Positions 1-11,325 are shown, counted from the stretch's first letter. The stretch: DNA of 64,000 nt from Bacillus niameyensis (GCF_001375535.1 NZ_LN831197.1:3941586-4005585), one strand, 5' to 3'. The notes: generated by a model not told the origin, from the letters alone. Made by a program: numbers and translations.

Positions 1-695
1 AAACTGATATTAGCAATGCTTCTCGCCCTATAAAAGATGAAGAAATCGAAAAGCTAGAGGCTGCAAAAACGAACTATACTGAATTTGCCATAGCCTATGA
101 CGGTCTGTCAGTTGTTATTAATAAGGATAATGATTTCGTTGATCATTTAACTTTGGAAGAATTGAAAAAGATGTGGACAGAAAGCGGAAATGTTAAAACA
201 TGGGCAGATGTCCGTGAAGGATGGCCGGAAGAACCGATCTCTTTCTATAGTCCTGGTACAGATTCGGGAACATATGATTACTGGAATGAAGTTATTTTGG
301 AAGATGAACAAATGAGAAAAGATGCTGTTCTTTCAGAAGATGATAATGTTCTTGTACAAGGTGTTATGGGAGATAAAGGTGGAATGGCGTTCTTCGGATA
401 TGCTTATTATTACGAAAATCAAGATAATTTGAAAGTCGTTCCAATTGTAAATAGTAAGGGCGACGCGGTACAACCAAGTAATGAAACGATTATGAATGGG
501 GAATACGAACCACTATCTCGACCACTTTATATTTATGTTCGTAATGATTCACTACAAGGAAAACCCCATGTTTATGACTATGTTAAATTTGCACTTGAAA
601 ATGGCGGACCGCTAGCGGAAGAAGTTGGTTATATTAGCCTAAATCAAGATGAATATAATGAAGCATTAGAAAAATTAGAAGAAATCGTTCAATAG
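1..695 (+). CDS. pstS: Phosphate ABC transporter substrate-binding protein PstS (5' end missing)
   Basis: This is the C-terminal part of the extracellular phosphate-binding lipoprotein that feeds PstCA. The frame is open from the first bases and runs through DISNASRPIKDEE, a typical PstS phosphate-pocket segment (SR near the ligand), and GTDSGTYDYW, a second conserved ligand loop. The start, signal peptide and any Pho box lie upstream of the window. About 230 residues are present of a usual 300 or so. The stop is followed 50 bp later by pstC, with pstA, pstB and phoU behind it, so this is a complete pst operon apart from its 5' end. In bacilli the operon is induced by phosphate starvation through PhoPR, but that control region is not in view. 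Confidence 0.95.
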   Translation, partial: TDISNASRPIKDEEIEKLEAAKTNYTEFAIAYDGLSVVINKDNDFVDHLTLEELKKMWTESGNVKTWADVREGWPEEPISFYSPGTDSGTYDYWNEVILEDEQMRKDAVLSEDDNVLVQGVMGDKGGMAFFGYAYYYENQDNLKVVPIVNSKGDAVQPSNETIMNGEYEPLSRPLYIYVRNDSLQGKPHVYDYVKFALENGGPLAEEVGYISLNQDEYNEALEKLEEIVQ

Positions 696-745
696 GAACG
701 ATTCTTTTCTCTAAAATGTTCAATTTTTAAGGTGGTGAAACTGTC

Positions 746-1693
746 ATGGATGGGAATACTGAAAAAATATCTATCAGTAGCCTGATTGAAAAAGGCAAGG
801 TAAAGAGACGCTTTCAACGCCGACTAATTGAAAAATCAATTCCCGTGTTGCTGTTTATGATGGCCATTCTATCAATTTTCACAACGATTGGAATTGTTGC
901 CACTTTGCTTGTCGAGACGTTTACGTTTTTTCAAAGAGTCGAATTTCTTCACTTTCTAACGAGTAAGGAATGGTTTCCTTTTTTTGAAAGTGATCCACAA
1001 TACGGGATCATATCCCTTATATCAGGAACGATGCTTGTTACGGTGATTGCGATGGCTGTTGCGATTCCAATTGGCTTGGCTGCTGCTATTTATTTAAGTG
1101 AGTACGCAAGTGAACGTGTAAGAAAGATTGTAAAGCCAGTTCTTGAAGTATTAGCGGGCATCCCAACTATTGTATATGGATTCTTCGCTTTGACATTTGT
1201 TACACCTGTTTTGCAAAAGATCATTCCCGATTTGAATTTTTTCAATGCATTAAGCCCGGGAATTGTCGTCGGAATTATGATAGTTCCCATGATTGCTTCA
1301 TTATCGGAAGAGGCGATGGGGGCTGTACCGAATTCTATAAGAGAAGGTGCTTTAGCTCAGGGATCAACTAAGCTAGAGGTAACAATTAAGGTTGTTTTGC
1401 CAGCAGCATTATCAGGTATAGTCGCATCTTTTGTCCTTGCTATTTCACGAGCGATTGGCGAAACGATGATTGTAACTATTGCTGGGGGTTCTAGACCGAA
1501 TTTGACATTAGACCCAACCGAAACGATTCAAACGATGACAGCTTACATTGTCCAAGTCAGCCTTGGAGATGCGACCTATGGTTCCACGATTTACTATAGC
1601 ATTTATGCGGTGGGAATGACTCTCTTTCTTTTTACTTTCATAATGAACCTATTTGCTCAATGGATTTCGAAACGTTTTAGGGAGGTTTACTAA
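746..1693 (+). CDS. pstC: Phosphate ABC transporter permease PstC
   Basis: Inner-membrane permease that forms the phosphate channel with PstA. The 315-residue product has a hydrophobic segment near residues 31-58 and the binding-protein-dependent transport fold over about residues 90-310. The cytoplasmic EAA loop that contacts PstB is recognisable around GALAQGSTKLEV, followed by SRAIGETM. The ATG is preceded by AAGGTGGTGAAA, a good ribosome site. The last base of the gene is the first base of pstA (TAATG junction), so the two are translationally coupled. Length and order are normal for a Bacillus pst operon. Confidence 0.96.
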   Translation: MDGNTEKISISSLIEKGKVKRRFQRRLIEKSIPVLLFMMAILSIFTTIGIVATLLVETFTFFQRVEFLHFLTSKEWFPFFESDPQYGIISLISGTMLVTVIAMAVAIPIGLAAAIYLSEYASERVRKIVKPVLEVLAGIPTIVYGFFALTFVTPVLQKIIPDLNFFNALSPGIVVGIMIVPMIASLSEEAMGAVPNSIREGALAQGSTKLEVTIKVVLPAALSGIVASFVLAISRAIGETMIVTIAGGSRPNLTLDPTETIQTMTAYIVQVSLGDATYGSTIYYSIYAVGMTLFLFTFIMNLFAQWISKRFREVY

Positions 1694-2571
1694 TGAAGGT
1701 AATCGATCATCAAACCGTAAAGAACCGCATTGAAAAGCGGCTTTGGATTAATAGATTGCTAAAATGGTTGTTTGGACTCGCAACTGGTTTATCGTTACTC
1801 GTATTAATTATATTGATTTATCGGATTGTCACACAAGGCTGGAGTTATCTGGATTTTGACTTTTTTACAAGCTTTGCTTCGCGTAAGCCGGAACAGGCTG
1901 GTATTAAAGCTGCCATATTCGGGACCATTTGGTTAATTGCTGTAACGGCTCCCGTGTCAATCATTCTTGGTGTTGGTTGTGCTATTTATCTCGAATTTTA
2001 TGCTAAAAAAAGCCGTCTCACTTCTATGATTCAAATGAATATTGCTAATCTCGCAGGTGTCCCTTCGATTGTTTTCGGGTTACTTGGTCTTACAGTATTT
2101 GTTCGGATGCTGGAAATGGGTAGGAGTGTACTTGCAGGTGGATTGACTATGAGCTTACTCATTTTACCGATTATTGTTGTTGCTTCATCGGAAGCAATGA
2201 GAGCTGTTCCTAAAGAACTTCAAGAAGCCTCCTATGGAATGGGGGCGACAAAATGGCAAACGATTAGTAGGATTGTTTTGCCAGCGGCTCTTCCCGGTAT
2301 TTTGACAGGTGGAATTTTGGCGCTATCACGAGCGGTTGGAGAAACAGCACCACTCATTATGATCGGGGCATTAACCTTCGTTTCCTTTGTACCCGAAAAT
2401 ATTTGGTCCGGATTTACAGTTATGCCTATTCAAATATACAACTGGATGAGTCGGCCACAAACGGAATTCCACGAAGTAGCAGCTGCTGGCATTATTGTTT
2501 TACTGTTCATGCTAATCGTGATGAATTCCATAGCAGTAATCATTCGAAATAAATTTTCCAAACGATATTAG
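1693..2571 (+). CDS. pstA: Phosphate ABC transporter permease PstA
   Basis: Second membrane subunit of the high-affinity phosphate transporter. The 292-residue protein shares the PstC architecture: an N-terminal transmembrane helix at about residues 24-46, then a five-helix permease core. The EAA loop [13 protein letters not shown] and the motif [10 protein letters not shown] are both clear. The start codon overlaps the pstC stop and is served by GGGAGG inside the end of pstC. pstB follows after 11 bp. Nothing is unusual in length or key motifs. Confidence 0.96.
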   Translation: MKVIDHQTVKNRIEKRLWINRLLKWLFGLATGLSLLVLIILIYRIVTQGWSYLDFDFFTSFASRKPEQAGIKAAIFGTIWLIAVTAPVSIILGVGCAIYLEFYAKKSRLTSMIQMNIANLAGVPSIVFGLLGLTVFVRMLEMGRSVLAGGLTMSLLILPIIVVASSEAMRAVPKELQEASYGMGATKWQTISRIVLPAALPGILTGGILALSRAVGETAPLIMIGALTFVSFVPENIWSGFTVMPIQIYNWMSRPQTEFHEVAAAGIIVLLFMLIVMNSIAVIIRNKFSKRY

Positions 2572-2582
2572 GGGGTGCTAAT

Positions 2583-3395
2583 TTGGAAGCCACTTTAGTT
2601 CAGGAAATGGATAAAATTAGCTCAGATCAACTTTTAGAAGGAAAGAAAGTTTTTCAAGCTGACAAATTAAATCTTTGGTATGGAAAAGATCATGCATTAA
2701 AAAATATTGATTTTGACATATACGAAAATAATGTAACAGCGATCATTGGTCCATCAGGTTGCGGGAAATCAACATTTCTTAAATCACTTAATCGGATGGT
2801 GGAGCTAGTGCCATCCGTTAAAATGACAGGGAAACTTTTCTATAGGGATGAAAATATACTACAGGAAAAATATCAAGTGGAAGAGTTACGGACTAAGGTA
2901 GGAATGGTCTTTCAAAAGCCGAATCCTTTTCCAAAATCTATTTATGAAAATGTTGCATATGGTCCTAAAATTCATGGAATACGTGATAAGAAGATTTTGG
3001 GCGGCATAGTCGAGATGAGTCTAAAAAGAGCTGCGATTTGGGATGAAGTGAAGGATCGATTACATGAAAATGCATATGGCCTATCGGGTGGTCAGCAACA
3101 AAGATTATGTATCGCAAGATGTCTTGCTATAGAGCCGGATGTCTTATTGATGGATGAACCGACTTCTGCACTTGATCCGATATCTACTTTAAAAGTAGAG
3201 GAGCTTATTCAAGAATTAAAGGAAGATTACAGTATTATTATTGTTACTCACAATATGCAACAAGCAGCACGAATTTCTGATAAAACTGCTTTCTTTCTAA
3301 ACGGAGAAATAGTGGAATATCATAACACATCTACAATTTTCTCTAACCCAAATGATCAGAGGACGGAAGATTATATTACGGGTAGATTCGGATGA
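2583..3395 (+). CDS. pstB: Phosphate ABC transporter ATP-binding protein PstB
   Basis: Cytoplasmic ATPase that drives PstCA. Walker A is GPSGCGKST near residue 56, the signature is [14 protein letters not shown], and Walker B is [12 protein letters not shown], followed by the switch histidine in VTHNM. The start is a TTG placed after TTAGGGGGTGC; no ATG in the region gives a full N terminus. At 270 residues it matches the PstB family, with a short N-terminal extension before the nucleotide-binding domain. B. subtilis carries two pstB paralogs in tandem, whereas only one is present here. Confidence 0.96.
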   Translation: MEATLVQEMDKISSDQLLEGKKVFQADKLNLWYGKDHALKNIDFDIYENNVTAIIGPSGCGKSTFLKSLNRMVELVPSVKMTGKLFYRDENILQEKYQVEELRTKVGMVFQKPNPFPKSIYENVAYGPKIHGIRDKKILGGIVEMSLKRAAIWDEVKDRLHENAYGLSGGQQQRLCIARCLAIEPDVLLMDEPTSALDPISTLKVEELIQELKEDYSIIIVTHNMQQAARISDKTAFFLNGEIVEYHNTSTIFSNPNDQRTEDYITGRFG

Positions 3396-3412
3396 TCCAA
3401 GGAGGAGTATAG

Positions 3413-4069
3413 ATGGTGACAAGAAGCCAGTTTGAAGAGCAACTCCAGAAACTGCATGGTTATCTGTTAAAAATGGGAACGATGGTGGAAGAATCTGTTC
3501 ATAATGCTGTACGGTCACTCATTCATAAAGATGTTAAACTTGCTCATCAAGTGATGATCCGCGATAAAGAAATTAATCAAGCAGAAATGGAAATCGAAAA
3601 AATTTGCTTGAATTTGATTGCCCTACAGCAACCTGTAGGGAGCGATTTACGTAAAATTATAACAGCATTAAAGGTATCAACCGATCTTGAAAGAATGGGC
3701 GACCACGCTGTCAATATTGCTGAAACAACGATCAAACTTCAAAATGAGATTTATGCAAAACCGTTAATTGATATTCCCAAAATGGCAGAGCTTGTCAAAC
3801 GAATGATTCGTGATGTTCTTGAGGCTTATATTGAGGTAAATCAGGAAAGTGCTGTTAAAATTGCCGATAAAGATGATGAAGTAGATTCCTATTATCAGAA
3901 AGTATTCAATGATTTAGTTCGGATTATGAATGAGGAAAAAATGTTAATCAATCAAGCTAGCCATTTGCTTTTAGTTGCCCAATACTTGGAGCGAATAGGG
4001 GATTATGTCACAAATATTTGTGAGTCCATTATTTATCTTTCATCAGGGGAATCAGTGGAATTGAATTAA
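3413..4069 (+). CDS. phoU: Phosphate signalling protein PhoU
   Basis: Negative modulator of phosphate uptake and Pho signalling that couples PstB to the PhoR kinase in organisms where this has been studied. The 218-residue protein shows two PhoU helical bundles. Each carries the metal-binding type of motif: DLERMGDHAVNIAE in the first half and YLERIGDYVTNICE in the second. It begins at an ATG after CCAAGGAGGAG, 17 bp past pstB, and is evidently the last gene of the operon. B. subtilis 168 lacks phoU next to pst, so this is a variation on the model but common in other bacilli. Confidence 0.94.
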   Translation: MVTRSQFEEQLQKLHGYLLKMGTMVEESVHNAVRSLIHKDVKLAHQVMIRDKEINQAEMEIEKICLNLIALQQPVGSDLRKIITALKVSTDLERMGDHAVNIAETTIKLQNEIYAKPLIDIPKMAELVKRMIRDVLEAYIEVNQESAVKIADKDDEVDSYYQKVFNDLVRIMNEEKMLINQASHLLLVAQYLERIGDYVTNICESIIYLSSGESVELN

Positions 4070-4159
4070 CTTGAACCTACCGAGGGAAATAATACTTGCT
4101 TTTTTTTGGATTTTGCGAAAAACTGAAAGTAGAAATTAAACCTTGGGGTTGATAGAACA

Positions 4160-4399
4160 GTGGATAAAATCTTTTCTGCTATTTTTTTGCCAGCACTCAT
4201 GATGATTTTTTTTACAAGAATTACGTATAGAAGAACAGTAGGATTTATCTTAACATTGGCATTAATCGTTGTATCAGCTTATAAGGGTTACCTTAATTCT
4301 TGGTGGCTGATTTTAATTGAAGCAGCTTCTTTAACACTAGGTCTTTGTTTCACCAACTATTTTATGGTGAAGAGGAAGAACCCGAAAAAAGCTTCATAA
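4160..4399 (+). CDS. csbA: CsbA-family small membrane protein
   Basis: Small integral membrane protein of 79 residues with two or three hydrophobic helices and a basic tail (KRKNPKK). In B. subtilis csbA lies directly upstream of uvrBA and belongs to the SigB general-stress regulon; its biochemical role is unknown. The same position, size and segments such as FTRITYRRTVG and YKGYLNSWW support the call. The start is GTG with only a weak upstream ribosome site. I did not find a convincing SigB promoter in the 90 bp before it. An intrinsic terminator follows closely. Confidence 0.75.
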   Translation: MDKIFSAIFLPALMMIFFTRITYRRTVGFILTLALIVVSAYKGYLNSWWLILIEAASLTLGLCFTNYFMVKRKNPKKAS

Positions 4400-4410
4400 C
4401 AATATTTCAG

Positions 4411-4442
4411 ATCCAGTCTAACCTTTTAGCTGGATTTTTTTA
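4411..4442 (+). terminator. Intrinsic terminator after csbA
   Basis: ATCCAG and CTGGAT arms surround an internal CTAA/TTAG pairing and are followed by seven T residues. It separates csbA from the SOS-controlled uvrBA operon. Confidence 0.75.
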
Positions 4443-4515
4443 TTGCTTAAGAAAATATGTTTCCTATTCCTTTCAGAATGTCCTAAGTATATTCGCCCTC
4501 GCCTTACTTTATCTC

Positions 4516-4597
4516 CGAACATTTGCTTGTCACCTGCCCATTTTTAGTTTCGGCCTTGTCGAAAATACGTTCGCTTTTTGCTGGATATTCGTATAAT
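4516..4597 (+). promoter_or_regulatory. LexA (DinR) box and promoter for uvrBA
   Basis: CGAAAATACGTTCG at 4560-4573 matches the Bacillus SOS box CGAAC-N4-GTTCG with one mismatch. It overlaps the probable -35 region of a SigA promoter whose -10 is TATAAT at 4592-4597. A second, weaker copy, CGAACATTTGCTTG at 4516-4529, lies one to two helical turns upstream. LexA bound at 4560 would block RNA polymerase, which fits DNA-damage induction of uvrB and uvrA as known in B. subtilis. Confidence 0.8.
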
Positions 4598-4683
4598 AAG
4601 TGTGATAATATGAAATCATGGAAATGCGGAAAGCAGAAAGTCTATAATAGATAATACTAATTTATTAGATGGGAGGGTCCCAT

Positions 4684-6663
4684 TTGCAGAATAGATTTGA
4701 ACTTGTATCAAAGTATCAGCCATCAGGAGATCAGCCTAAAGCAATAGACAGTCTTGTTAAGGGACTTCGGTCAGGAAAGAAATATCAAACATTATTGGGT
4801 GCTACTGGAACGGGGAAAACATTTACGGTTTCTAACGTTATTCAAGAGGTAAACAAACCAACTCTAGTTATCGCTCACAATAAAACTTTAGCTGGACAAT
4901 TATATAGTGAATTTAAGGAATTTTTCCCCAATAATGCAGTTGAATACTTCGTTAGTTACTATGATTACTATCAACCAGAAGCTTATGTACCGTCTACTGA
5001 TACGTATATTGAAAAAGATGCAAGCATTAATGATGAAATTGATAAGTTGCGACATTCAGCTACATCCTCCTTGTTTGAGCGCAGGGATGTCATCATTATC
5101 GCGAGCGTTTCTTGTATATATGGACTCGGTTCTCCTGAGGAGTACGGTGAACATGTTTTATCCTTACGTACAGGTATGGAGATTGAAAGGAATGAATTAT
5201 TACGCAGGATGGTTGATATTCAATATCCTCGGAATGATATCGATTTTCATCGCGGTACATTTCGAGTTCGCGGCGATGTAGTTGAGATTTTCCCTGTCTC
5301 GCGAGATGAGCATTGTATTCGGGTTGAATTTTTTGGGGATGAGATTGACCGAATTCGTGAAGTCGATGCATTAACTGGAGAGATCATTGGTGATCGTGAG
5401 CATGTAGCAATCTTCCCTGCTTCCCACTTTGTTACCGGTGAAGAAAAAATGAAACAAGCGATCGCGAATATCGAAAAAGAATTAGAAGAATGCCTTAAAG
5501 AAATGAAGGAAAATGATAAACTTCTTGAAGCACAGCGGCTAGAACAACGAACTCGCTATGATTTAGAAATGATGCGGGAAATGGGTTTTTGTTCTGGAAT
5601 AGAGAACTACTCCCGACATTTGACATTAAGACCAGCAGGAGCCACTCCTTACACATTATTAGATTACTTTCCAGATGATTTTCAAATCGTCGTTGATGAA
5701 TCGCATGTTACTCTTCCACAGATTAGGGGAATGTACAATGGTGACCGAGCAAGAAAGCAAGTACTTGTCGATCATGGTTTCCGTCTTCCTTCAGCATTAG
5801 ACAATCGTCCACTTACCTTTGAAGAATTTGAAAAACATATTAACCGGATTATGTTCGTATCGGCGACACCAGGTCCGTTTGAATTAGAGCATACACCTAA
5901 AATGGTCGAGCAGATTATTCGTCCAACTGGTTTGCTTGATCCAAATATTGATGTTCGTCCGATTGAAGGACAGATTGATGATCTAATTGGCGAAATCAAC
6001 GCGCGTGTTAAAAGAAATGAGCGTGTTTTAGTCACAACTTTAACGAAAAAAATGTCAGAAGACTTAACAGATTACTTAAAAGAAATTGGTATTAAAGTGC
6101 AATATTTACATTCTGAAATAAAAACACTTGAACGAATTGAAATCATTCGTGAGCTTCGGCTTGGAACTTATGATGTATTAATCGGGATTAACCTTTTAAG
6201 AGAAGGTCTTGATATTCCTGAAGTTTCACTTGTTACCATCTTGGATGCAGATAAAGAAGGATTCCTTCGTTCAGAGCGGTCCTTAATTCAAACCATTGGG
6301 CGTGCAGCTCGAAATGCAAATGGGCATGTGGTCATGTATGCGGATCGCATGACAGATTCAATGGAAAAAGCCATTAGTGAAACGAAACGGCGTCGTGAAA
6401 TCCAAGAGAAATATAATAAAGAACATGGAATTACGCCGACAACAATCCAAAAAGAGATTCGTGATGTCATTCGGGCAACAGTTGCAGCAGAGGAAGCTGA
6501 AGGATATCAAGCTAAAGCGAAAACGAAGAAAATGTCTAAGCAAGAAAGAGAAAAATTAATCATGACTATGGAAAAAGAGATGAAGGAAGCCGCCAAAGCA
6601 CTCGATTTTGAACGTGCGGCCGAGCTTCGTGATGCGCTATTCGAGTTAAAAGCGGAAGGATGA
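4684..6663 (+). CDS. uvrB: Excinuclease ABC subunit B
   Basis: DNA-damage-loading helicase of nucleotide excision repair; it receives DNA from UvrA and is cut around by UvrC. Walker A GATGTGKT is at about residue 39, the DNA-clamping beta-hairpin region contains [12 protein letters not shown], and helicase motifs DESH and QTIGRAARN follow. The UVR coiled-coil that contacts UvrC/UvrA is at the C terminus ([15 protein letters not shown]). I chose the TTG at 4684 because GGGAGG sits 7 bp before it and the reading [13 protein letters not shown] matches the family N terminus. An in-frame ATG at 4669 overlaps the ribosome site and would add five atypical residues. uvrA follows after 6 bp. Confidence 0.96.
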   Translation: MQNRFELVSKYQPSGDQPKAIDSLVKGLRSGKKYQTLLGATGTGKTFTVSNVIQEVNKPTLVIAHNKTLAGQLYSEFKEFFPNNAVEYFVSYYDYYQPEAYVPSTDTYIEKDASINDEIDKLRHSATSSLFERRDVIIIASVSCIYGLGSPEEYGEHVLSLRTGMEIERNELLRRMVDIQYPRNDIDFHRGTFRVRGDVVEIFPVSRDEHCIRVEFFGDEIDRIREVDALTGEIIGDREHVAIFPASHFVTGEEKMKQAIANIEKELEECLKEMKENDKLLEAQRLEQRTRYDLEMMREMGFCSGIENYSRHLTLRPAGATPYTLLDYFPDDFQIVVDESHVTLPQIRGMYNGDRARKQVLVDHGFRLPSALDNRPLTFEEFEKHINRIMFVSATPGPFELEHTPKMVEQIIRPTGLLDPNIDVRPIEGQIDDLIGEINARVKRNERVLVTTLTKKMSEDLTDYLKEIGIKVQYLHSEIKTLERIEIIRELRLGTYDVLIGINLLREGLDIPEVSLVTILDADKEGFLRSERSLIQTIGRAARNANGHVVMYADRMTDSMEKAISETKRRREIQEKYNKEHGITPTTIQKEIRDVIRATVAAEEAEGYQAKAKTKKMSKQEREKLIMTMEKEMKEAAKALDFERAAELRDALFELKAEG

Positions 6664-6669
6664 AGATCA

Positions 6670-9546
6670 GTGGCACAAGATGAAATTATAGTACAAGGAG
6701 CAAGGGCTCATAATTTGAAAAATATTAATGTCACGATTCCAAGGGATAAGCTTGTTGTATTGACAGGCTTGTCGGGATCGGGCAAATCATCTTTGGCCTT
6801 TGATACGATCTATGCAGAAGGCCAGCGAAGGTATGTAGAATCGCTTTCTGCATACGCGCGACAATTTTTAGGACAAATGGATAAGCCGGATGTAGATACG
6901 ATAGAAGGACTTTCACCAGCAATTTCAATTGATCAAAAAACTACGAGCCGAAATCCGCGTTCAACTGTTGGAACAGTTACAGAAATCTATGATTACTTGC
7001 GTTTACTCTATGCTCGAATCGGAAAACCAATATGTCCAAATCACGGTATTGAAATATCTTCACAAACGATTGAACAAATGGTCGATCGAATTATGGAATA
7101 TCCAGAGCGAACAAGATTACAAGTACTAGCACCTGTTATTTCTGGTAGAAAAGGAACACACGTTAAAGTTTTTGAAGATATCAAAAAGCAAGGATTTGTC
7201 CGTGTCCGTGTTGATGGAGATATTCTTGACCTTGGGGAAGAAATTAATCTCGAAAAAAATAAAAAACATTCAATTGAAGTAATTGTCGATCGAATTGTTG
7301 TTAAGGAAGGGGCCGAAGCACGGCTTGCAGATTCACTAGAAACAGCTCTTAGTCTTGGTGAAGGAAAAGTAGTGATCGATATCATTGACGAAGAAGAATT
7401 ACTATTTAGTGAAAATCATGCATGTCCAGAATGTGGCTTTTCAATCGATAAACTAGAACCGCGGATGTTTTCCTTTAATAGTCCATTCGGTGCTTGCCCG
7501 GATTGTGATGGACTTGGCTCGACTTTAGAAGTGGATCCTGAACTAGTCATACCTGATTGGTCGCTCTCATTAAATGAAGATGCTATCGTACCGTGGACTC
7601 CAGTTAGTTCTCAATATTATCCACAACTTTTGAAAACCGTCTGCCAGCACTATGGAATCGATATGGATATACCTGTAAAGGATTTACCGAAAAAGGATAT
7701 CGAGAAAATTCTTTATGGCTCTGGTAATGAGTATATTGAATTCCGTTATGAAAATGATTTCGGTCAAGTTAGAGAAAACCGGATTCAATTTGAAGGTGTA
7801 CTTCGAAATGTTGAACGCCGTTATCGAGAGACAAGTTCCGATTACATTAGGGAGCAAATGGAAAAATATATGGCTGAACAACCGTGCTCTCATTGTAAAG
7901 GACACAGGTTAAAAACAGAGAGTTTAGCGGTGAAAATCTCTGAGCGCCATATTAGTGAGATTACAGAGTTATCTGTCTTAGAGGCTAATCAATTTTTTAC
8001 AAATTTATCTCTTTCGGAAAAAGATAAGCAGATTGCCAATCTCATTTTACGAGAAATTGAGGAGCGTCTTGGTTTTTTAAAAAACGTTGGGTTGGACTAT
8101 TTAACGTTAAGTCGTGCTGCGGGGACATTATCAGGCGGCGAAGCCCAGCGGATTAGGCTGGCAACGCAAATCGGTTCTAGATTAACAGGAGTTTTATATA
8201 TATTGGACGAACCTTCTATTGGTCTTCATCAGCGTGATAATGACCGATTGATTGATACACTAAAAAGTATGAGGGACATTGGCAACACGCTAATCGTCGT
8301 TGAACATGACGAAGATACGATGCTAGCCGCCGATTATTTAATTGATATTGGTCCAGGAGCTGGTGTTCACGGTGGGGAAATTGTCGCTAGTGGAACTCCT
8401 GAAGAAGTTGCTCAAGATGAACATTCTTTAACAGGTCAATATTTATCTGGTAAAAAGTTTATTCCATTGCCGATAGAACGACGTAAACCAGATGGTAGGT
8501 TTCTGGAAATAAAAGGGGCTAAAGAAAATAATCTGAAAAATGTTAATGTCAAACTTCCCCTTGGCTTGTTTATTGCCGTTACAGGCGTATCAGGATCTGG
8601 TAAAAGCACTTTAGTCAATGAAGTTCTCCAAAAAACACTTGCCCAGCAGCTTCATAGAGCGAAAGCGAAGCCAGGGGCGCATAAAGAGATTATTGGAATC
8701 GACCATTTGGAAAAGATTATTAACATTGATCAATCTCCAATCGGAAGAACACCAAGGTCGAATCCTGCGACATATACAGGTGTTTTTGACGATGTCCGTG
8801 ATATTTATGCTGCGACAAACGAGTCAAAAGTACGTGGATATAAGAAGGGAAGATTCAGTTTCAACGTAAAAGGTGGACGGTGTGAAGCCTGTCGTGGTGA
8901 CGGGATTATCAAAATCGAAATGCATTTTCTACCTGATGTCTATGTTCCGTGTGAAGTCTGTCATGGTAAGAGGTATAACAGGGAAACATTGGAAGTAAAA
9001 TATAAGGGGAAAAATATTGCTGAAGTATTAGAGATGACCATTGAGGATGGACTTGAGTTTTTCGCCAATATACCTAAAATCAAAAGAAAACTACAAACGA
9101 TTGTAGATGTAGGTCTTGGTTATATGAAGCTTGGGCAACCAGCAACTACTCTATCCGGAGGAGAAGCTCAACGTGTGAAATTAGCTTCTGAATTGCATCG
9201 CCGATCCAATGGGCGTTCACTCTATATATTGGATGAACCGACAACAGGCCTTCATGTTGATGATATTGCCCGTTTACTAGATGTTTTGCAAAGGCTCGTA
9301 GAGAATGGGGATACTGTCCTTGTAATTGAGCATAATTTGGATGTCATTAAAACAGCTGACTATCTAGTCGATTTAGGTCCAGAGGGCGGAGATAAAGGTG
9401 GAACGATCGTGGCAAAAGGTACACCTGAAAAGATAGCAGAAAATGCAAATTCTTATACGGGTAAATACTTAAAGCCTATTCTTGAACGAGATAAAAAACG
9501 AATGAGTGAGAAAGTTGCTGAACGTGAATTAGTGGAAAAATCATAA
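6670..9546 (+). CDS. uvrA: Excinuclease ABC subunit A
   Basis: Damage-recognition ATPase of nucleotide excision repair. The 958-residue protein has two ABC modules: Walker [10 protein letters not shown] near residue 33 and GVSGSGKST near residue 640, each with an LSGGEAQR signature. Cysteine pairs for zinc modules are seen as CPEC...CPDC, CSHC and CEAC...CEVC. The start is GTG with GGAAGG, supplied by the end of uvrB, upstream. It is in one operon with uvrB under the LexA site. No clear terminator was seen after the stop. Confidence 0.97.
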   Translation: MAQDEIIVQGARAHNLKNINVTIPRDKLVVLTGLSGSGKSSLAFDTIYAEGQRRYVESLSAYARQFLGQMDKPDVDTIEGLSPAISIDQKTTSRNPRSTVGTVTEIYDYLRLLYARIGKPICPNHGIEISSQTIEQMVDRIMEYPERTRLQVLAPVISGRKGTHVKVFEDIKKQGFVRVRVDGDILDLGEEINLEKNKKHSIEVIVDRIVVKEGAEARLADSLETALSLGEGKVVIDIIDEEELLFSENHACPECGFSIDKLEPRMFSFNSPFGACPDCDGLGSTLEVDPELVIPDWSLSLNEDAIVPWTPVSSQYYPQLLKTVCQHYGIDMDIPVKDLPKKDIEKILYGSGNEYIEFRYENDFGQVRENRIQFEGVLRNVERRYRETSSDYIREQMEKYMAEQPCSHCKGHRLKTESLAVKISERHISEITELSVLEANQFFTNLSLSEKDKQIANLILREIEERLGFLKNVGLDYLTLSRAAGTLSGGEAQRIRLATQIGSRLTGVLYILDEPSIGLHQRDNDRLIDTLKSMRDIGNTLIVVEHDEDTMLAADYLIDIGPGAGVHGGEIVASGTPEEVAQDEHSLTGQYLSGKKFIPLPIERRKPDGRFLEIKGAKENNLKNVNVKLPLGLFIAVTGVSGSGKSTLVNEVLQKTLAQQLHRAKAKPGAHKEIIGIDHLEKIINIDQSPIGRTPRSNPATYTGVFDDVRDIYAATNESKVRGYKKGRFSFNVKGGRCEACRGDGIIKIEMHFLPDVYVPCEVCHGKRYNRETLEVKYKGKNIAEVLEMTIEDGLEFFANIPKIKRKLQTIVDVGLGYMKLGQPATTLSGGEAQRVKLASELHRRSNGRSLYILDEPTTGLHVDDIARLLDVLQRLVENGDTVLVIEHNLDVIKTADYLVDLGPEGGDKGGTIVAKGTPEKIAENANSYTGKYLKPILERDKKRMSEKVAERELVEKS

Positions 9547-9717
9547 AGAATTTGACCTATCCTAATATAAACTAAATTCTTATGAAACTTATTCTCACCC
9601 TTATACGTAAAATCTGTAAGAAGAGCGGAGATGTCTTTATGTGGGACTTTGACTTGTCAGGGGAAAAGTCCTCGATAGGCACTTAGCTAGATCGAGTATC
9701 CAAAGGAGGAAGTCGAC

Positions 9718-10899
9718 GTGAATCAAGAAAAGAAAAGAATACTTGAATTAGTACAAAATGGTAAGCTGTCTGCCCAAGAAGCAATTATTTTACTAGAAGC
9801 ATTAGAGGAGGAAGCTCCGAAGCAAACAGCTGAAACTAATCAGGAACAAGGTGAGGAAAAGCAGACCTCCGATGCAAAGGAAGATTCCAATACGAATGAT
9901 AACACGGCCACGGACGAAACTTCTAAGGATGACACAAATAAAAAACAAGAAACTAGTAGTTCAAGCGAATCAATCTATACACAATTAGAACATGCTGGTG
10001 AACGGTTATTTGATTTTGTTCAAAATGCCTTTAATAAAATTAAAGATATCGATTTTCAATTTAATCAATCAGTTGAAATTCCTCATACATTCCAGCAGTC
10101 CGCCTCTGAAGCGGAAAAAATTGATATTGACATTGCAAACGGACCAGTGAAGATTAAAAGCTGGGATCAACCAGAAATACGAGTTGAATGTAATGCAAAA
10201 GTGTATCGTACAGACGACCGAGAGGAAGCAAGAAATTATTTCCTTGATCACACTGTTTTTAATTATGAAAATGGGTTGCTTGTTTTCGGTACTCAGTCCA
10301 AATGGATGAAAGTTGAAACAATCCTCTATATTCCTAAAAAAACATATAATAAAATTTCTATCCGGGCGTTTAATGGCGGAGTGAAAGGTGAACAAGTCCA
10401 CTCCGATACGCTTGTTGTGAAAACGACCAATGGTAAAGTGGAGTTATCTAATATCCAGGGGGAAAGTTTGGATATTGATACAGTAAATGGACAAATCAAA
10501 CTAGTTGATTCAACGATTGAAAAAGTCGAAGCAGAAACTGTCAACGGTTCAATTCAAGTTACTGGTGGATATGATGATGTGGAACTTCAATCCCTAAACG
10601 GTAACATTGATTGCAAACTTTTGAAATTAGTACCGAGAAATCTAGGTGCAAAAACAATTACCGGGAATATCGACCTCACTATTCCGAAAGATGCTGGAGT
10701 TGATGGTGAAGTCCGATCAAATATTGGAAATTATAGATTGCAGCTAAATGATATTAACATCATGCATGAAAAACAAGAAATTATTCAAAAACAGGTGAAG
10801 TTTAAGAGGGCAGGAGTAAATGAAAGTATTCTTCAACTCGTGGCAGATACAAAAACAGGTTCTGTCCATGTAAGTGAAACGGAATCTGAAGGACAGTAA
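9718..10899 (+). CDS. yvlB: DUF4097 / YvlB-like envelope-stress protein
   Basis: 393-residue protein with an N-terminal short helical module (KKRILELVQNGKLSAQEAIILLEAL) of the kind found on YvlB and LiaX-type proteins. An acidic, low-complexity linker follows at residues 45-85. The long beta-helix-like DUF4097 region begins near residue 120 and has repeats such as VKTTNGKVELSNIQG and IDTVNGQIKL. There is no signal peptide. In B. subtilis the yvlABCD operon belongs to the envelope-stress (SigW) regulon. Here yvlD follows with a 2-bp gap, while no yvlC (PspC-like) gene is present. The GTG start follows AAAGGAGGAAG. Molecular function remains unknown. Confidence 0.8.
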   Translation: MNQEKKRILELVQNGKLSAQEAIILLEALEEEAPKQTAETNQEQGEEKQTSDAKEDSNTNDNTATDETSKDDTNKKQETSSSSESIYTQLEHAGERLFDFVQNAFNKIKDIDFQFNQSVEIPHTFQQSASEAEKIDIDIANGPVKIKSWDQPEIRVECNAKVYRTDDREEARNYFLDHTVFNYENGLLVFGTQSKWMKVETILYIPKKTYNKISIRAFNGGVKGEQVHSDTLVVKTTNGKVELSNIQGESLDIDTVNGQIKLVDSTIEKVEAETVNGSIQVTGGYDDVELQSLNGNIDCKLLKLVPRNLGAKTITGNIDLTIPKDAGVDGEVRSNIGNYRLQLNDINIMHEKQEIIQKQVKFKRAGVNESILQLVADTKTGSVHVSETESEGQ

Positions 10900-10901
10900 T
10901 A

Positions 10902-11258
10902 ATGAAATGGTGGATAGGAATTCTCGTTAATGCTCTTTTGTTCCTGGCCTTTTCCGGATATTTTGAAGGCTTTGAAGTTTCAAGTATATGGTCAGCAATC
11001 GGAGCTAGTTTCATCTTGTCAATTTTAAATATGCTCGTCCGTCCAGTGTTAATCCTTTTAACCTTACCTGTTACGATCATTTCTCTAGGCTTATTTTTGT
11101 TTGTCATTAACGCCTGTACTTTATTAATGACAGATGCACTAATGGGAAGTCATTTCGAAATTTCCGGTTTTGGTCTGGCACTGTTGATTGCCATCATAAT
11201 GTCCATTGTCAATCTGGTTATCCAAAAAACCGTAGTAGAACCAAGAAAGCAGAAATAG
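10902..11258 (+). CDS. yvlD: YvlD-type phage holin family 4 membrane protein
   Basis: 118-residue integral membrane protein with four predicted transmembrane helices (about residues 3-20, 28-46, 51-76 and 87-106). LVRPVLILLTLPVTIISLGL is the hallmark segment of the mycobacterial/bacillar family-4 holin-like proteins. Its start lies just after the yvlB stop, so the two genes are co-transcribed. Membership of the envelope-stress regulon is known for B. subtilis yvlD; the biochemical role is not known and actual holin activity is not implied. Confidence 0.8.
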   Translation: MKWWIGILVNALLFLAFSGYFEGFEVSSIWSAIGASFILSILNMLVRPVLILLTLPVTIISLGLFLFVINACTLLMTDALMGSHFEISGFGLALLIAIIMSIVNLVIQKTVVEPRKQK

Positions 11259-11260
11259 TC

Positions 11261-11309
11261 AAAAAAGATGATCACTGCCTCATGTATGCAGATGATCATC
11301 TTTTTTTTC
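11261..11309. terminator. Bidirectional intrinsic terminator between yvlD and the amidase gene
   Basis: AAAAAAGATGATCA and TGATCATCTTTTTTTT form a near-perfect stem, with T runs on both strands. It can end the yvl operon and the oppositely directed amidase gene. Confidence 0.85.
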
Positions 11310-11325
11310 GACCATTACTGAATAA

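Noticed and set aside
4345-4596. 83-codon forward frame overlapping the end of csbA
   Set aside because: It runs through the csbA terminator and the LexA-controlled promoter and has no ribosome site.
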